Shown: positions 55,629-64,000 of the stretch, piece by piece
Numbering within the stretch: position 1 is the first letter of the stretch
Layout: each line of letters opens with the position of its first letter
Assembly (NCBI RefSeq): GCF_018128545.1
Contig: NZ_JAGSND010000006.1
Coordinates: 174,487-238,486 of the forward strand
DNA from: Sinanaerobacter chloroacetimidivorans
GTDB taxonomy: Bacteria; Bacillota; Clostridia; Peptostreptococcales; Anaerovoracaceae
DNA length: 64,000 bases
Direction of reading: 5' to 3'
Translations under genes and position numbers: made by a program
The notes under the pieces: model-generated
What the model was told of the DNA's origin: nothing
Database searches by the model: none
What the model saw: the letters and a program-made list of their open reading frames with translations, nothing else

Positions 55629-56474
55629 ATGGATTTTTCAGAAAAATGGGGTAAAGACGTTGATGAAGCAGTAAGACTTGCCCTGATAGATTTAAAACTT
55701 ACGGAAGATCAAGTAAATGTGATTGTTTTAGAAGAACCGACTAAGGGTTTCTTTGGCCTTGGATCCAAGCTGGCAAAGGTAAGAGTTGAGAAAAAGCCGG
55801 AATTGATAGAAAAAGAGCTGAAAGAAAAGGAAAGAGAAAGAGAAATCAAAGAAGGCAAGGGAAAGAAGCCGGAGCCTTCCTTTAAAAAAGATAAGCCTCA
55901 TGCGCCAAAACGAGAGCCGGAATACAAACCGGAGAGACGTGAAAGCAAAGAAGAAAAGTTAAAACAAGATGATGAAGTACCTATAGAAAGCAGCTTCACT
56001 ATCAGAGAAAAGCCTGCCGATTTAGTCGAAATGAAAGACAGTGTTGCCGGAAGCTTCCTGAAAGAAATTACGGAGAAAATGGGATTGAATCTTAATATCA
56101 AGGTAATGGGAAATGACAGCTGTATCTATGTTGATATGCAGGGTAGAGATTCCGGAACGATTATCGGTAAACGCGGCCAGACGCTTGATTCCATACAGTA
56201 CTTGACAAGTCTGGTAGTGAACAAGGGGAAAGACAAGTATCTTCGTGTTGTAGTTGATGCTGAAAATTATAGGGAGAAAAGAGAAAAAACATTGGAACAG
56301 CTGGCAAACAGACTGGCTGATAAGGTGATAAAGACCAGAAAAAGCGTTAGACTTGAGCCAATGAATCCTTATGAAAGAAAAGTGATTCATGCAACACTTC
56401 AGTCAAATCGCAGGGTTACCACAAGAAGCGAAGGTGAGGAGCCTTACAGAAGAGTCATCATTGAATTAAAATAA
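55629..56474 (+). CDS. jag: RNA-binding protein Jag/KhpB
   Basis: 281 residues: the Jag_N domain (about 1-50, EKWGKDVDEAVRLALIDL...GFFGLGSKLAKVRVEKK), a charged Lys/Glu/Pro-rich linker (55-150), a KH domain with GTIIGKRGQTLDSIQYL, and an R3H domain at the end (RKVIHATLQSNRRVTTRSEGEEPYRRV). The start at 55629 has GGAGG ten bases upstream. A longer frame begins 31 codons earlier without one. It acts with KhpA in small-RNA and mRNA binding and cell-wall control in other Firmicutes. Confidence 0.93.
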   Translation: MDFSEKWGKDVDEAVRLALIDLKLTEDQVNVIVLEEPTKGFFGLGSKLAKVRVEKKPELIEKELKEKEREREIKEGKGKKPEPSFKKDKPHAPKREPEYKPERRESKEEKLKQDDEVPIESSFTIREKPADLVEMKDSVAGSFLKEITEKMGLNLNIKVMGNDSCIYVDMQGRDSGTIIGKRGQTLDSIQYLTSLVVNKGKDKYLRVVVDAENYREKREKTLEQLANRLADKVIKTRKSVRLEPMNPYERKVIHATLQSNRRVTTRSEGEEPYRRVIIELK

Positions 56475-56478
56475 GATC

Positions 56479-56524
56479 TAAGCAAGGCTGTCCTAAAATT
56501 AATTTCAGGTAGCCTTGTTCTATT
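56479..56524 (+). terminator. Stem-loop after jag
   Basis: AGCAAGGCTgtCCT and AGGtAGCCTTGTT arms followed by CTATTT. It is a moderate intrinsic terminator between the jag and mnmE units. Confidence 0.65.
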
Positions 56525-56558
56525 TATAATGGACTGAATGATTCAGTTGGGGGGTACT

Positions 56559-57938
56559 ATGGAAGACACGATTGCGGCCATTGCTACGGCATATGGGGAA
56601 GGCGGAATTGGGATTATAAGAATCAGCGGTCCCGAAGCAAAGTCTATTTTGGATAAACTCTTTATTCCTAAGAATTTGGAAATTACAGAGCATATTGCAA
56701 ATAGGCGATTATACTACGGGAATGTGGTTGATAAAGCAAAAAACCAAAGAATAGATGAGGTTTTGGCGGTTTTTATGAATGGCCCCAGAACTTATACAGC
56801 GGAAGATGTTGCAGAGATTTATTGTCACGGCAGTATTATCTCTTTAAGAAAAATATTGGATCTGGCACTTCAGCATGGTGCAAGACTGGCTGAAAAAGGG
56901 GAGTTCACAAAGAGAGCTTTTCTAAACGGCCGCTTGGATCTTACTCAGGCGGAAGCAGTCATTGATGTTATCAGAGCAAAGACTGAGAAAGGCTTTCATG
57001 TAGCAGTAGATCAGATGGAAGGAGCTCTTTCGGAGAAAATCCGTTCCTTGCGAAGTATTATCATGGATTTGCTTGTGGATGTTACGGTTAATCTGGATTA
57101 TCCCGATGAAGACATTGAAGAACTAACCTATGATGCATTAGAAAAAAGTTTAATGTTAATAAACGATAATATAGATCGTCTGCTGGCCACCGCAGATACC
57201 GGCAGGATTATAAGAGAAGGGCTCCACGTTGCAATCATTGGAAAACCAAATGTCGGCAAATCTTCTTTGATGAATGCTCTTTTGAAAGAGTCCAGGGCAA
57301 TCGTAACGGAGATTCCGGGCACAACGAGAGATACCATAGAAGAAGTTCTGACGATCCAGGATATTCCTGTCAGATTGGTTGATACCGCAGGAATACGAGA
57401 AACGGAAGATGTGATAGAAAAGATAGGGATTGAAAAGAGTAAAGAATCATTTAATAAGGCTGATTTGGTTATTTTTATGATTGATGGGAGCAGGCCTCTC
57501 AGCGAAGAAGATTTCAGGATTATCAATCACATTGATGATAACAAGACCATCGTAATGATTAATAAGACAGATCTCGGACAGACCGTGTCCGATCAGGAAA
57601 TAAAAAGTCTATTGCCTGGAGCTGCAACGATAAAAGCGGCAATCAGGGAAGATAAGGGAATTGAAGAACTGGAACAGAAAATCCTTTCTCTTGTTTATGG
57701 CGGAAAAGTCAAGCAGGAAGAAAGTCTTTTAATTACAAATGTAAGACACTATAATTTATTAAGGAGTGCTAAAGAAGCATCGAAAGATGCTCTTGATATG
57801 GCAAGAAACAGGGAAGCCCTTGATTTTATCGAGGTAGATATCAAAAGATGTTGGGAATTACTTGGTGAAATCATCGGGGATTCGGTGACTGAGGATATTA
57901 TTGATCAGGTATTTGAGAGATTTTGTCTCGGCAAATAA
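56559..57938 (+). CDS. mnmE: tRNA modification GTPase MnmE (TrmE)
   Basis: 459 residues. With MnmG it modifies the wobble uridine of tRNAs. N-terminal folate-binding domain, then a G domain with GKPNVGKSS, GTTRDT, DTAG and NKTD, and the essential C-terminal motif FCLGK (Cys in CxGK). The ATG at 56559 gives the normal length. A run of G serves as the ribosome site. Confidence 0.96.
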   Translation: MEDTIAAIATAYGEGGIGIIRISGPEAKSILDKLFIPKNLEITEHIANRRLYYGNVVDKAKNQRIDEVLAVFMNGPRTYTAEDVAEIYCHGSIISLRKILDLALQHGARLAEKGEFTKRAFLNGRLDLTQAEAVIDVIRAKTEKGFHVAVDQMEGALSEKIRSLRSIIMDLLVDVTVNLDYPDEDIEELTYDALEKSLMLINDNIDRLLATADTGRIIREGLHVAIIGKPNVGKSSLMNALLKESRAIVTEIPGTTRDTIEEVLTIQDIPVRLVDTAGIRETEDVIEKIGIEKSKESFNKADLVIFMIDGSRPLSEEDFRIINHIDDNKTIVMINKTDLGQTVSDQEIKSLLPGAATIKAAIREDKGIEELEQKILSLVYGGKVKQEESLLITNVRHYNLLRSAKEASKDALDMARNREALDFIEVDIKRCWELLGEIIGDSVTEDIIDQVFERFCLGK

Positions 57939-57982
57939 TGTTATTGTATAAATTCTGCCGTCACCTTAGATAAGGAGATAGA

Positions 57983-59857
57983 ATGAACTATTATATATTA
58001 GATGAGTATGATGTTATCGTGATTGGTGCAGGTCATGCCGGCTGTGAAGCGGGGTTGGCCGTTGCCAGAATGGGTCTGAAAACCCTGATGCTCTCCATTA
58101 ATCTGGAGGCTGTCGCAATGATGGCATGCAATCCGTCCATAGGAGGAACCGGCAAAGGACATCTTGTTCGAGAAATAGATGCCTTGGGCGGTGAAATGGG
58201 TGTCAACATAGACAAAGCATTTATTCAGAGCAAAATGCTGAATACCGCCAAAGGTCCTGCAGTTCATTCTTTACGAGCCCAGGCGGATAAAATACGATAT
58301 CATCAGGAAATGAAGAAAACTTTGGAGGATCAGCCGAACCTGGATTTAAAGCAAGGTGAGGTGGTTGATCTTATCATGGAGGATGACACGGTATCGGGTG
58401 TTATTTTGAAAACTGGTGCGGCTTACCGCACCAATGCAGTGATCTTAGCAACCGGAACCTTTTTAAGGGGTAAAATTTTCATTGGCGAATGGTCTTTTGA
58501 AAGCGGACCTAATGGCCTGACCCCTTCTGTGCCTTTAGCGGATAATCTTAGAAAATACGGATTGTCACTCAGAAGATTTAAAACTGGAACTCCTGCCCGT
58601 GCATTGGGTAAAACATTGGATTATCATAAAATGGTGGAACAGCCGGGAGATGATAAAATCATACCTTTTTCTTTTATGAATGAACACCTTGAAAAAGACC
58701 AGGTTTCTTGTTGGCTTACCTACACAAACGCCAATACCCATAAAGTAATCAGGGATAATTTTGCAAGGTCAGCTCTTTTCGGAGGACAGATAGAAGGTAT
58801 CGGCCCCAGATACTGTCCATCCATAGAAGATAAAGTAAACCGATTCTCGGATAAAGAGAGACACCAGTTGTTTATCGAACCGGAAGGTCTTTCCACAGAT
58901 GAAGTCTATATTCAAGGTATGTCATCCAGTTTGCCGGAAGATGTTCAGATTCAGTTCTACCGTACCATTCCGGGATTGGAGAATGCAGAGATTGTTCGAC
59001 CGGCCTATGCCATCGAGTACGATTGCATTGATCCGCTGGAATTAAAAATGACACTGGAGCATAAAAAGATCAAGAATCTTTATTGTGCCGGTCAATTTAA
59101 CGGCAGCTCCGGTTATGAAGAGGCAGCTTCACAGGGATTGATAGCGGGAATGAATGCAGCATTGAAATTGAAGGGAAAAGAACCATTTATCCTGAACAGA
59201 TCCGAAGCATATATCGGAGTACTCATAGACGATCTTGTTACCAAGGGAACCAATGAACCCTACCGTATTATGACATCGAGAGCAGAATATCGTTTGGTGC
59301 TGAGACAGGATAATGCTGATCTTAGATTGACAGAACGATCTTACAATGCAGGATTGGCTACAGAAGAAAGGTATCGGCGTTTCCGGAAAACAAAGGAAGA
59401 TGCGGAAAAGGAAAAAATAAGGCTGGAAAACACCTTTATTACACCAAGTATGGCAAATAAGTTTTTGGAAAAGAATGAAAGCACCCCGCTGCAAAATCGG
59501 ATTTCTCTGGCTGAATTACTGAAAAGACCGGAGATCACATATGAATTATTGAAAGAAATTGATCCGGAGCGGCCAGACATTTCAAGCCATTCTATTACCC
59601 AGCTTGAAGTAGGGATCAAGTATGCAGGCTATATAACAAAACAGCTTCAGCAGATAGAGAAATTTAAAAAGTTGGAGAATAAAGTATTGCCGGCTGATCT
59701 GGATTACTCCTGCGTGGATGGATTGAGAATAGAGGCGAAACAGAAACTGAACCAACTAAAGCCCATTTCGGTGGGACAGGCATCCCGTATTTCCGGTGTA
59801 TCTCCGGCAGACATTAACGTTTTGCTCATTCATTTAGAAAAACTGAGAAGAAGGTAG
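57983..59857 (+). CDS. mnmG: tRNA uridine 5-carboxymethylaminomethyl modification enzyme MnmG (GidA)
   Basis: 624 residues. FAD-binding motif [17 protein letters not shown] at the N-terminus, [24 protein letters not shown], and [26 protein letters not shown] in the middle. It works with MnmE, which lies 44 bases upstream. AAGGAGA is present before the ATG. Confidence 0.96.
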   Translation: MNYYILDEYDVIVIGAGHAGCEAGLAVARMGLKTLMLSINLEAVAMMACNPSIGGTGKGHLVREIDALGGEMGVNIDKAFIQSKMLNTAKGPAVHSLRAQADKIRYHQEMKKTLEDQPNLDLKQGEVVDLIMEDDTVSGVILKTGAAYRTNAVILATGTFLRGKIFIGEWSFESGPNGLTPSVPLADNLRKYGLSLRRFKTGTPARALGKTLDYHKMVEQPGDDKIIPFSFMNEHLEKDQVSCWLTYTNANTHKVIRDNFARSALFGGQIEGIGPRYCPSIEDKVNRFSDKERHQLFIEPEGLSTDEVYIQGMSSSLPEDVQIQFYRTIPGLENAEIVRPAYAIEYDCIDPLELKMTLEHKKIKNLYCAGQFNGSSGYEEAASQGLIAGMNAALKLKGKEPFILNRSEAYIGVLIDDLVTKGTNEPYRIMTSRAEYRLVLRQDNADLRLTERSYNAGLATEERYRRFRKTKEDAEKEKIRLENTFITPSMANKFLEKNESTPLQNRISLAELLKRPEITYELLKEIDPERPDISSHSITQLEVGIKYAGYITKQLQQIEKFKKLENKVLPADLDYSCVDGLRIEAKQKLNQLKPISVGQASRISGVSPADINVLLIHLEKLRRR

Positions 59858-59862
59858 TTTTT

Positions 59863-60573
59863 ATGAAACTTTTAACGGATGCTATGCATCATCTGCAAAT
59901 TCAATATACAGATGAAATGCTGGAGCAATTCCAGAAATATATGGATTTTATTCTGGAATGGAACGAGAAAGTTAATCTTACCGCAATTACGGACAAAGAG
60001 GAATTTGTGAAAAAACATTTTGTAGATTCTATTCTTTGCGGTGGAATTCCTCAGGTATCCAAAGCGAATAAAATCATCGATGTGGGTACCGGAGCAGGGT
60101 TTCCCGGCGTTCCTCTGGCTATCATCTATCCGGAGAAAGAATTTCTTTTGATGGATTCTTTAAATAAAAGAATTAAAATAATTAAAGAAATTACGGATGA
60201 GATTCAGCTTAAAAATATTTCTGTCAGACATGGCAGAGCAGAGGACCTGGGTAGAGAGAAAGATCTTAGGGAATGTTTTGACCTATGTGTTTCCAGGGCA
60301 GTGGCCAATCTTGCCGTACTTTCGGAATACTGCCTGCCCTTTGTTAAAGTAGGAGGCTGGTTTGCTGCTTATAAAAGCGCCGGTGCCGAAGAAGAAATAA
60401 AAAACAGTTTAAAGGCGATTACAATGCTTGGCGGTAAACTGCAGCAAACACAAACGCAAAATATACCAGGTTTTGATTTGGAACATCCTATTTTGTTGAT
60501 TGAAAAAGTAAACAAAACCTTAGCGAAATATCCGAGAAAAGCAGGAACTCCTGCGAAAGAACCCCTGAAATGA
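59863..60573 (+). CDS. rsmG: 16S rRNA (guanine-N7) methyltransferase RsmG (GidB)
   Basis: 236 residues. SAM-binding motif DVGTGAGFPGVPLAI near residue 75, HFVDSI and SRAVANLAVLSEYCLP, all typical. It methylates G527 of 16S rRNA. It starts five bases after mnmG, so the two are coupled, and it is followed by a terminator that begins within its last codons. Confidence 0.95.
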   Translation: MKLLTDAMHHLQIQYTDEMLEQFQKYMDFILEWNEKVNLTAITDKEEFVKKHFVDSILCGGIPQVSKANKIIDVGTGAGFPGVPLAIIYPEKEFLLMDSLNKRIKIIKEITDEIQLKNISVRHGRAEDLGREKDLRECFDLCVSRAVANLAVLSEYCLPFVKVGGWFAAYKSAGAEEEIKNSLKAITMLGGKLQQTQTQNIPGFDLEHPILLIEKVNKTLAKYPRKAGTPAKEPLK

Positions 60574-60594
60574 TGATTTTGGGGGTTTTTTGTT
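60562..60594 (+). terminator. Intrinsic terminator after rsmG
   Basis: AACCCC and GGGGGTT arms around a loop that contains the rsmG stop codon, followed by TTTTTTG. Confidence 0.8.
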
Positions 60595-60666
60595 GAATGA
60601 AACAGCTTTTATTAGGGACAAGCTTACTGTTAATATAATTACAGGAGTTATTAAGGAGGGGGTATT

Positions 60667-61482
60667 ATGTTTCTGAAAAAAGCAGATCATCTGGAGTTGC
60701 CAATTGAAATGATAAGCGCTAATCCGGATCAGCCCAGAAAAATCTTTGATGATAAAGAGCTGATGGAGCTTTGTGATTCGATAAAAGAATTCGGAATCAT
60801 CCAGCCTATTATAGTAAAAAAAGACCTGAGAGGTGCTTACTTATTAATTGCAGGGGAAAGGCGATTAAGGGCGGCAGGTTTAGCGGGTCTGAAAAAAGTT
60901 CCAGTCATTATTCGAGAAGCAGATGAAAAAGATTCTGCTTTGCTGGCATTGGTTGAGAATGTACAGAGAGAAAACCTTAATTATATCGAAGAAGCGGTTG
61001 CTTATAAACGATTAATGGAGGATTACGGACTGACTCAAAATGAGATTGCGCGAAGAGTTGGTAAACAGCAATCAACAATTTCAAACAAAATCAGGCTGTT
61101 GTCATTACCCAGAGATATCCAGGCGGTTTTATCTGAAAACCAGCTGACGGAGCGGCATGCCAGAGCACTTCTGAAATTGAGTGATGAGAAAGTCAGAAAG
61201 CAGATCCTGGGGAGAATTGTGGAGCATGGCTTAAATGTAAAGCAGACTGAAAAACTGATAGAGGATGTGCTTGCAAAGCAGGAAGAGGAAAAGAGAAAAG
61301 GGGAAAAACTGAGATTCATTAATTATAGAATCTATCTTAATACACTGAAAAAAGCATTCAGTAGTATTAATGATGTTGAAAAAAACGCGAAGTATTTTCA
61401 GGAGGACAAGGGGGATTATCTCGAGGTAAGGATAATTATTCCAAAAAATGAAACAAAACCCAATATAGCTCTTGCGGATTGA
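60667..61482 (+). CDS. noc: Nucleoid occlusion protein Noc (ParB family)
   Basis: 271 residues. N-terminal ParB CTPase domain with ANPDQPRKIFDD and the C-motif GERRLRAAGLAGL, helix-turn-helix LTQNEIARRVGKQQSTISNKIRLL and a short C-terminal dimer domain. It sits between rsmG and soj, as Noc does in Bacillus, and is separate from Spo0J at 62642. Noc binds its own sites, protects the nucleoid from division and can attach to the membrane. The N-terminal amphipathic helix (MFLKKADHLE) is short here. AAGGAGGGGG precedes the start. Confidence 0.88.
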   Translation: MFLKKADHLELPIEMISANPDQPRKIFDDKELMELCDSIKEFGIIQPIIVKKDLRGAYLLIAGERRLRAAGLAGLKKVPVIIREADEKDSALLALVENVQRENLNYIEEAVAYKRLMEDYGLTQNEIARRVGKQQSTISNKIRLLSLPRDIQAVLSENQLTERHARALLKLSDEKVRKQILGRIVEHGLNVKQTEKLIEDVLAKQEEEKRKGEKLRFINYRIYLNTLKKAFSSINDVEKNAKYFQEDKGDYLEVRIIIPKNETKPNIALAD

Positions 61483-61496
61483 AATTTCAGTGTAGA

Positions 61497-61537
61497 AAAG
61501 GTTTCTCGTGAAATGTTTCACGTGAAACCTTTTTTTT
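61497..61537 (+). terminator. noc terminator whose right arm is a parS site
   Basis: Arms AAAGGTTTC-t-CGTGAAA and TTTCACG-t-GAAACCTTT around a 2-base loop, then a T-run. The right part, TGTTTCACGTGAAACC (61514-61529), is one mismatch from the parS consensus. The left arm (GTTTCTCGTGAAAT) is a degenerate copy of the same site. So the sequence serves both as intrinsic terminator and as binding site for Spo0J. Confidence 0.85.
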
Positions 61538-61597
61538 TCATGCAAAAATATGTGGTGTAATATTCCTTTGTAGTATATAATAAAACTGAAAAAACCT

Positions 61598-61833
61598 TTT
61601 TTATCTGATGGGAAATATTGTTTCCTATCAGATAAAAAGAGGGAGTGCAGAGGGGATTTCCCTCTGCCGTTAAGGAGGGTGCTCAGGCTGCTATGCAGCC
61701 GCCGAAGGGAACCATAGCCATTTTGCCCCAAGCTTGCTTGGCTTGGCAAAATGGACAGCGAAGCAAGCGTAGCTTGCGTAGGAGGCGAAGCCGTTGGTTC
61801 CCTAGCGGAAAGTAGCGCCAGCTACTTTTTTTA
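61598..61833 (+). ncRNA. Structured element with cloverleaf-like core and own terminator, between noc and soj
   Basis: Successive hairpins: TTTTTATCTGAT...ATCAGATAAAAA (61598-61638, 17 or more pairs), GCAGAGGG...CCCTCTGC (61647-61667), GGCTGC-tat-GCAGCC (61686-61700). Then an outer stem GGGAACCA (61707-61714) with TGGTTCCC (61795-61802) encloses three hairpins: CCATTTTGCC/GGCAAAATGG (61718-61754), GCAAGC-gta-GCTTGC (61763-61777) and GGC-gaa-GCC (61784-61792). A terminator AAAGTAGC-gcca-GCTACTTT plus T-run ends it at about 61833, some 35 bases before soj. A TATAAT at 61576-61581 lacks a good -35. Known RNA families were not recognised. A palindromic repeat element is the alternative. Confidence 0.5.
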
Positions 61834-61868
61834 TGTTATAACAGTATTAATAGTAGGAGGGTAAAGTT

Positions 61869-62642
61869 TTGGGAAAGGCCATAGCAATATTCAACCAAAA
61901 AGGTGGCGTTGGCAAGACTACTACAAATATAAATTTGGCAGCATGCCTTGCATTAAAAAACAAAAAAGTATTGATCCTGGATATTGATCCCCAGGGAAAT
62001 ACAACAAGCGGAATGGGGATTTCGAAGAAAGGTCTGGATAGGACAACTTACGAGGTTTTAATCAACGATAAGCTTGAACCGAAAGATGCAATATTGAAAA
62101 CAAGAATTGAAAACTTGGATATTATTCCTGCAAGCGTTCAGCTTGCCGGTGCGGAAATAGAACTGGTTCAATTGGAAGGAAGAGAAAAGCGTCTGAAAAA
62201 AGCTTTGGATAAAATTAAGTCCAATTATGATTACATATTTATTGACTGTCCTCCATCCTTGGGTCTTCTTACGATCAATTCTCTTACAGCAGTCGATAGC
62301 GTACTGATTCCTATTCAATGTGAATTTTATGCACTGGAAGGTGTCAGCCAGCTAATGAGCACCATTGAACTGGTGAAAAAAGGATTGAATCCTCACCTTG
62401 AGATTCAGGGTGTAATTCTGAGCATGTTTGACGGAAGAACCAATCTCTCTATTCAGGTTGTTGAAGAAGTAAAGAAGTATTTTAAAGAAAAAGTGTATAC
62501 TACAGTAATACCTAGAAATGTAAGACTTGCAGAAGCACCCAGTTACGGAATGCCCATAACGGAGTACGACCCAAAATCAAAAGGAGCAGAAGCATATTTT
62601 GAGTTCGCTGAAGAGTTTCTGGAATTGGAAGGTGAACAATAA
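61869..62642 (+). CDS. soj: Chromosome partitioning ATPase ParA/Soj
   Basis: 257 residues. Deviant Walker A KGGVGKTTT at the N-terminus, DIDPQGNTTSG and Walker B IDCPPSLGLLT, all hallmarks of ParA. It works with Spo0J/ParB in origin segregation and DnaA control. The start appears to be TTG at 61869, with GGAGGG seven bases upstream. Its stop overlaps the parB start (TAATG). Confidence 0.95.
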   Translation: MGKAIAIFNQKGGVGKTTTNINLAACLALKNKKVLILDIDPQGNTTSGMGISKKGLDRTTYEVLINDKLEPKDAILKTRIENLDIIPASVQLAGAEIELVQLEGREKRLKKALDKIKSNYDYIFIDCPPSLGLLTINSLTAVDSVLIPIQCEFYALEGVSQLMSTIELVKKGLNPHLEIQGVILSMFDGRTNLSIQVVEEVKKYFKEKVYTTVIPRNVRLAEAPSYGMPITEYDPKSKGAEAYFEFAEEFLELEGEQ

Positions 62643-63544
62643 TGGCGGCAGCGAAGGGGAGAGGGTTAGGAAAAGGGCTGGAAGCACTTTTTAGTGATGT
62701 GGAAATCAGCGCACAGGATCTGGATGACGCCGCTGCTAATTCCTCTATCTCAGATGGTGGTATATTATTTTTAGATATCAATAATATTAAACCGAATTCT
62801 AAGCAGCCCCGTAAACATTTTGATGACGAAAAAATAGAGGAACTTGCCAGGTCAATTGAATCACATGGTATTATCCAGCCTATTATGGTACGTTCTGCTA
62901 GAGAAGGATATGAAATCGTTGCAGGAGAAAGGAGATGGAGAGCTGCCAGAAAAGCCTCTCTCAAGAAAGTCCCTTGCATCATCAGAGAACTTGACGAAGA
63001 GCAGAATATGCTGGTGGCTATTATTGAGAACATGCAGCGTGAGGACCTCAATCCGATGGAAGAAGCAGAAGCGTTGCACCAGATGATCACCACCTTTGGC
63101 TTAACTCAGGAGGAAGTATCGAAGAGCGTAGGGAAGAGCAGGCCTTATATTACAAACGCCTTAAGATTGCTTAAGCTTGCACCTGTAGTACAGAGCCTTG
63201 TAACTGGTGGAGAGTTGTCCAACGGTCATGCGAGAGCCCTTGCCGGTATAAAAGATGAGAAAAGACAAATGGAACTGGCAAATCATATTGTGAAGTTAGG
63301 ACTATCTGTCAGAGAAACAGAAGCATTAGTTGGTGAAACCACTGATGGCCAGAGCAGGAAAAAGCAAAAAGCAAAGCCACGGGATAAGAATGCTGAGATT
63401 CAGCACCTTGAAGATGAGCTGAAAGAAGCCCTTGGTACAAAAGTCGCGATTCAGATTGGTGTGAAACGAGGTAAAATTGAAATAGAATATTACAACAGGG
63501 AAGAGCTGGAGAGAATTCTGGAACTGCTATTGAGCCTCAAATAG
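62642..63544 (+). CDS. spo0J: Chromosome partitioning protein ParB/Spo0J
   Basis: 300 residues. ParB CTPase motifs PNSKQPRKHFDD and GERRWRAARKASL, helix-turn-helix LTQEEVSKSVGKSRPYITNALRLLKL, and a C-terminal dimerisation region ending in LERILELL. It binds parS and spreads as a clamp. Basic N-terminus (MAAAKGRGLGKGLEALF) matches the Soj-interacting peptide. The perfect parS lies just after the gene. Confidence 0.95.
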   Translation: MAAAKGRGLGKGLEALFSDVEISAQDLDDAAANSSISDGGILFLDINNIKPNSKQPRKHFDDEKIEELARSIESHGIIQPIMVRSAREGYEIVAGERRWRAARKASLKKVPCIIRELDEEQNMLVAIIENMQREDLNPMEEAEALHQMITTFGLTQEEVSKSVGKSRPYITNALRLLKLAPVVQSLVTGGELSNGHARALAGIKDEKRQMELANHIVKLGLSVRETEALVGETTDGQSRKKQKAKPRDKNAEIQHLEDELKEALGTKVAIQIGVKRGKIEIEYYNREELERILELLLSLK

Positions 63545-63563
63545 ATGTAAATTATGAATAAAA

Positions 63564-63600
63564 TGGGTTAGTGTTTCACGTGAAACACTATCCTTTTTTA
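63564..63600 (+). promoter_or_regulatory. Perfect parS site inside the spo0J terminator
   Basis: TGTTTCACGTGAAACA (63572-63587) is the exact 16-bp parS consensus. The symmetry extends for three more bases on each side (TAG...CTA), flanked by GG/CC pairs and a T-run (TCCTTTTTTATA), so it is also the intrinsic terminator of spo0J. Confidence 0.92.
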
Positions 63601-64000
63601 TAAACCTAATATTTATTAGTTAGTCAAATTTCATTTATTAGTATTTAAACCGAATCATTCAACTGCCAGATCGAAGTAGTTGAGTTTTGACAAGCCAAAT
63701 GTCTGACTTTGTATCACGAAAATACTCACAGGTTTCTAATGATATGGTCTCGATTCGTTATTTTTAACCCCAAAAACAAACGGAATCCCTAATCGGTGTT
63801 TTTGGGTTATGGCAAAACTTGAATGCCAACATTAAAAATAACATTATCTTCATCCTATATCATTGACGAAACCTGTTCGGATATTTTCTTAAATCCAAAG
63901 TTCAGCCATTGCGGCTTGGTAAGAAAGCTCGCAAAAACTAAAGCTGACAGTTTCATAGTGTACTAATACATAATCTTATTTAACTAACGGGTGGCCTGAC
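63601..64000. other. 400-bp stretch with no recognisable gene
   Basis: All six frames are broken by stops. A possible hairpin, AACCC-c-AAAAAC with GTTTTTGGGTT (about 63767-63808), is visible with a wide loop. Some minus-strand pieces look like decayed coding sequence but match nothing I recognise. Confidence 0.5.

Noticed and set aside
53587..64000. rRNA or tRNA genes, which often lie close to oriC in Firmicutes.
   Set aside because: No tRNA-like cloverleaf with CCA end or conserved GGTTCGA loop, and no rRNA sequence was seen. The cloverleaf-like element at 61707-61802 lacks T-loop and anticodon features.

Overview
The window is 64 kb of a low-GC Gram-positive anaerobe chromosome centred on the replication origin, and most likely belongs to a member of the Clostridia. 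Evidence for this is the order gyrA-gyrB-recF-dnaN-dnaA / rpmH-rnpA-yidD-yidC-jag-mnmE-mnmG-rsmG-noc-soj-spo0J, two parS sites, a type III glutamine synthetase, a tungsten-type aldehyde:ferredoxin oxidoreductase, tRNA-dependent Asn/Gln synthesis with a T-box leader, and strong AGGAGG ribosome binding sites. Genes left of about 53.6 kb are mostly on the minus strand and genes to the right are on the plus strand, as expected for two forks leaving oriC. The exact genus cannot be read from the sequence.

Layout. 0-8.7 kb: a CUT2-type sugar ABC transporter with a sugar-phosphate isomerase-like protein, a divergent ROK regulator, NagA and a sugar nucleotidyltransferase, an (amino)sugar uptake and catabolism island. 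9-12.9 kb: a shikimate kinase with an insertion, a decayed membrane-protein remnant, an AT-rich pair made of a secreted glycine-rich protein and a small membrane protein, PlsC, and a PAP2 phosphatase. 12.9-22.6 kb: a sigma-54 module. A PAS-AAA-HTH activator lies next to three copies of an 18-bp palindrome and a -24/-12 promoter. The promoter drives ureohydrolase, cyclase-family hydrolase, GPH symporter, ferredoxin, tungsten aldehyde oxidoreductase and, apparently, a chemoreceptor. 22.8-25.6 kb: YjbQ, a double MerR-domain regulator and an ABC exporter. 25.7-27 kb: two exported proteins of unknown function. 27.4-29.2 kb: an aminotransferase and a DUF2148 protein.

29.3-42.4 kb is a nitrogen and amidation region. 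A T-box leader with a probable Asn specifier precedes gatC-gatA-gatB, and gatB is fused in frame to aspS. The AspRS half has the His of non-discriminating enzymes, so the operon looks like a covalent Asn-tRNA(Asn) machine controlled by tRNA(Asn) charging. Next to it are glnN, asnB, an ANTAR-domain antiterminator and an ammonium transporter fused to a PII domain. glnN, asnB and amt each carry the same small hairpin with the hexaloop AAAGGC, starting a few bases after the predicted transcription start and overlapping the 5' arm of an intrinsic terminator. This is a compact ANTAR regulon. A fourth copy, with its own promoter but no gene behind it, lies between amt and trpS and may be a regulatory RNA.

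42.4-64 kb is mostly housekeeping: trpS, an rsbV-rsbW-sigma factor cluster, gyrA, gyrB, recF, dnaN, dnaA, oriC, and the rpmH-to-spo0J run. Points of interest are both parS sites lying inside intrinsic terminators, a cloverleaf-like structured element with its own terminator between noc and soj, and a 145-bp element with terminal inverted repeats upstream of gyrB. No tRNA, rRNA, CRISPR array, integrase or transposase was recognised.
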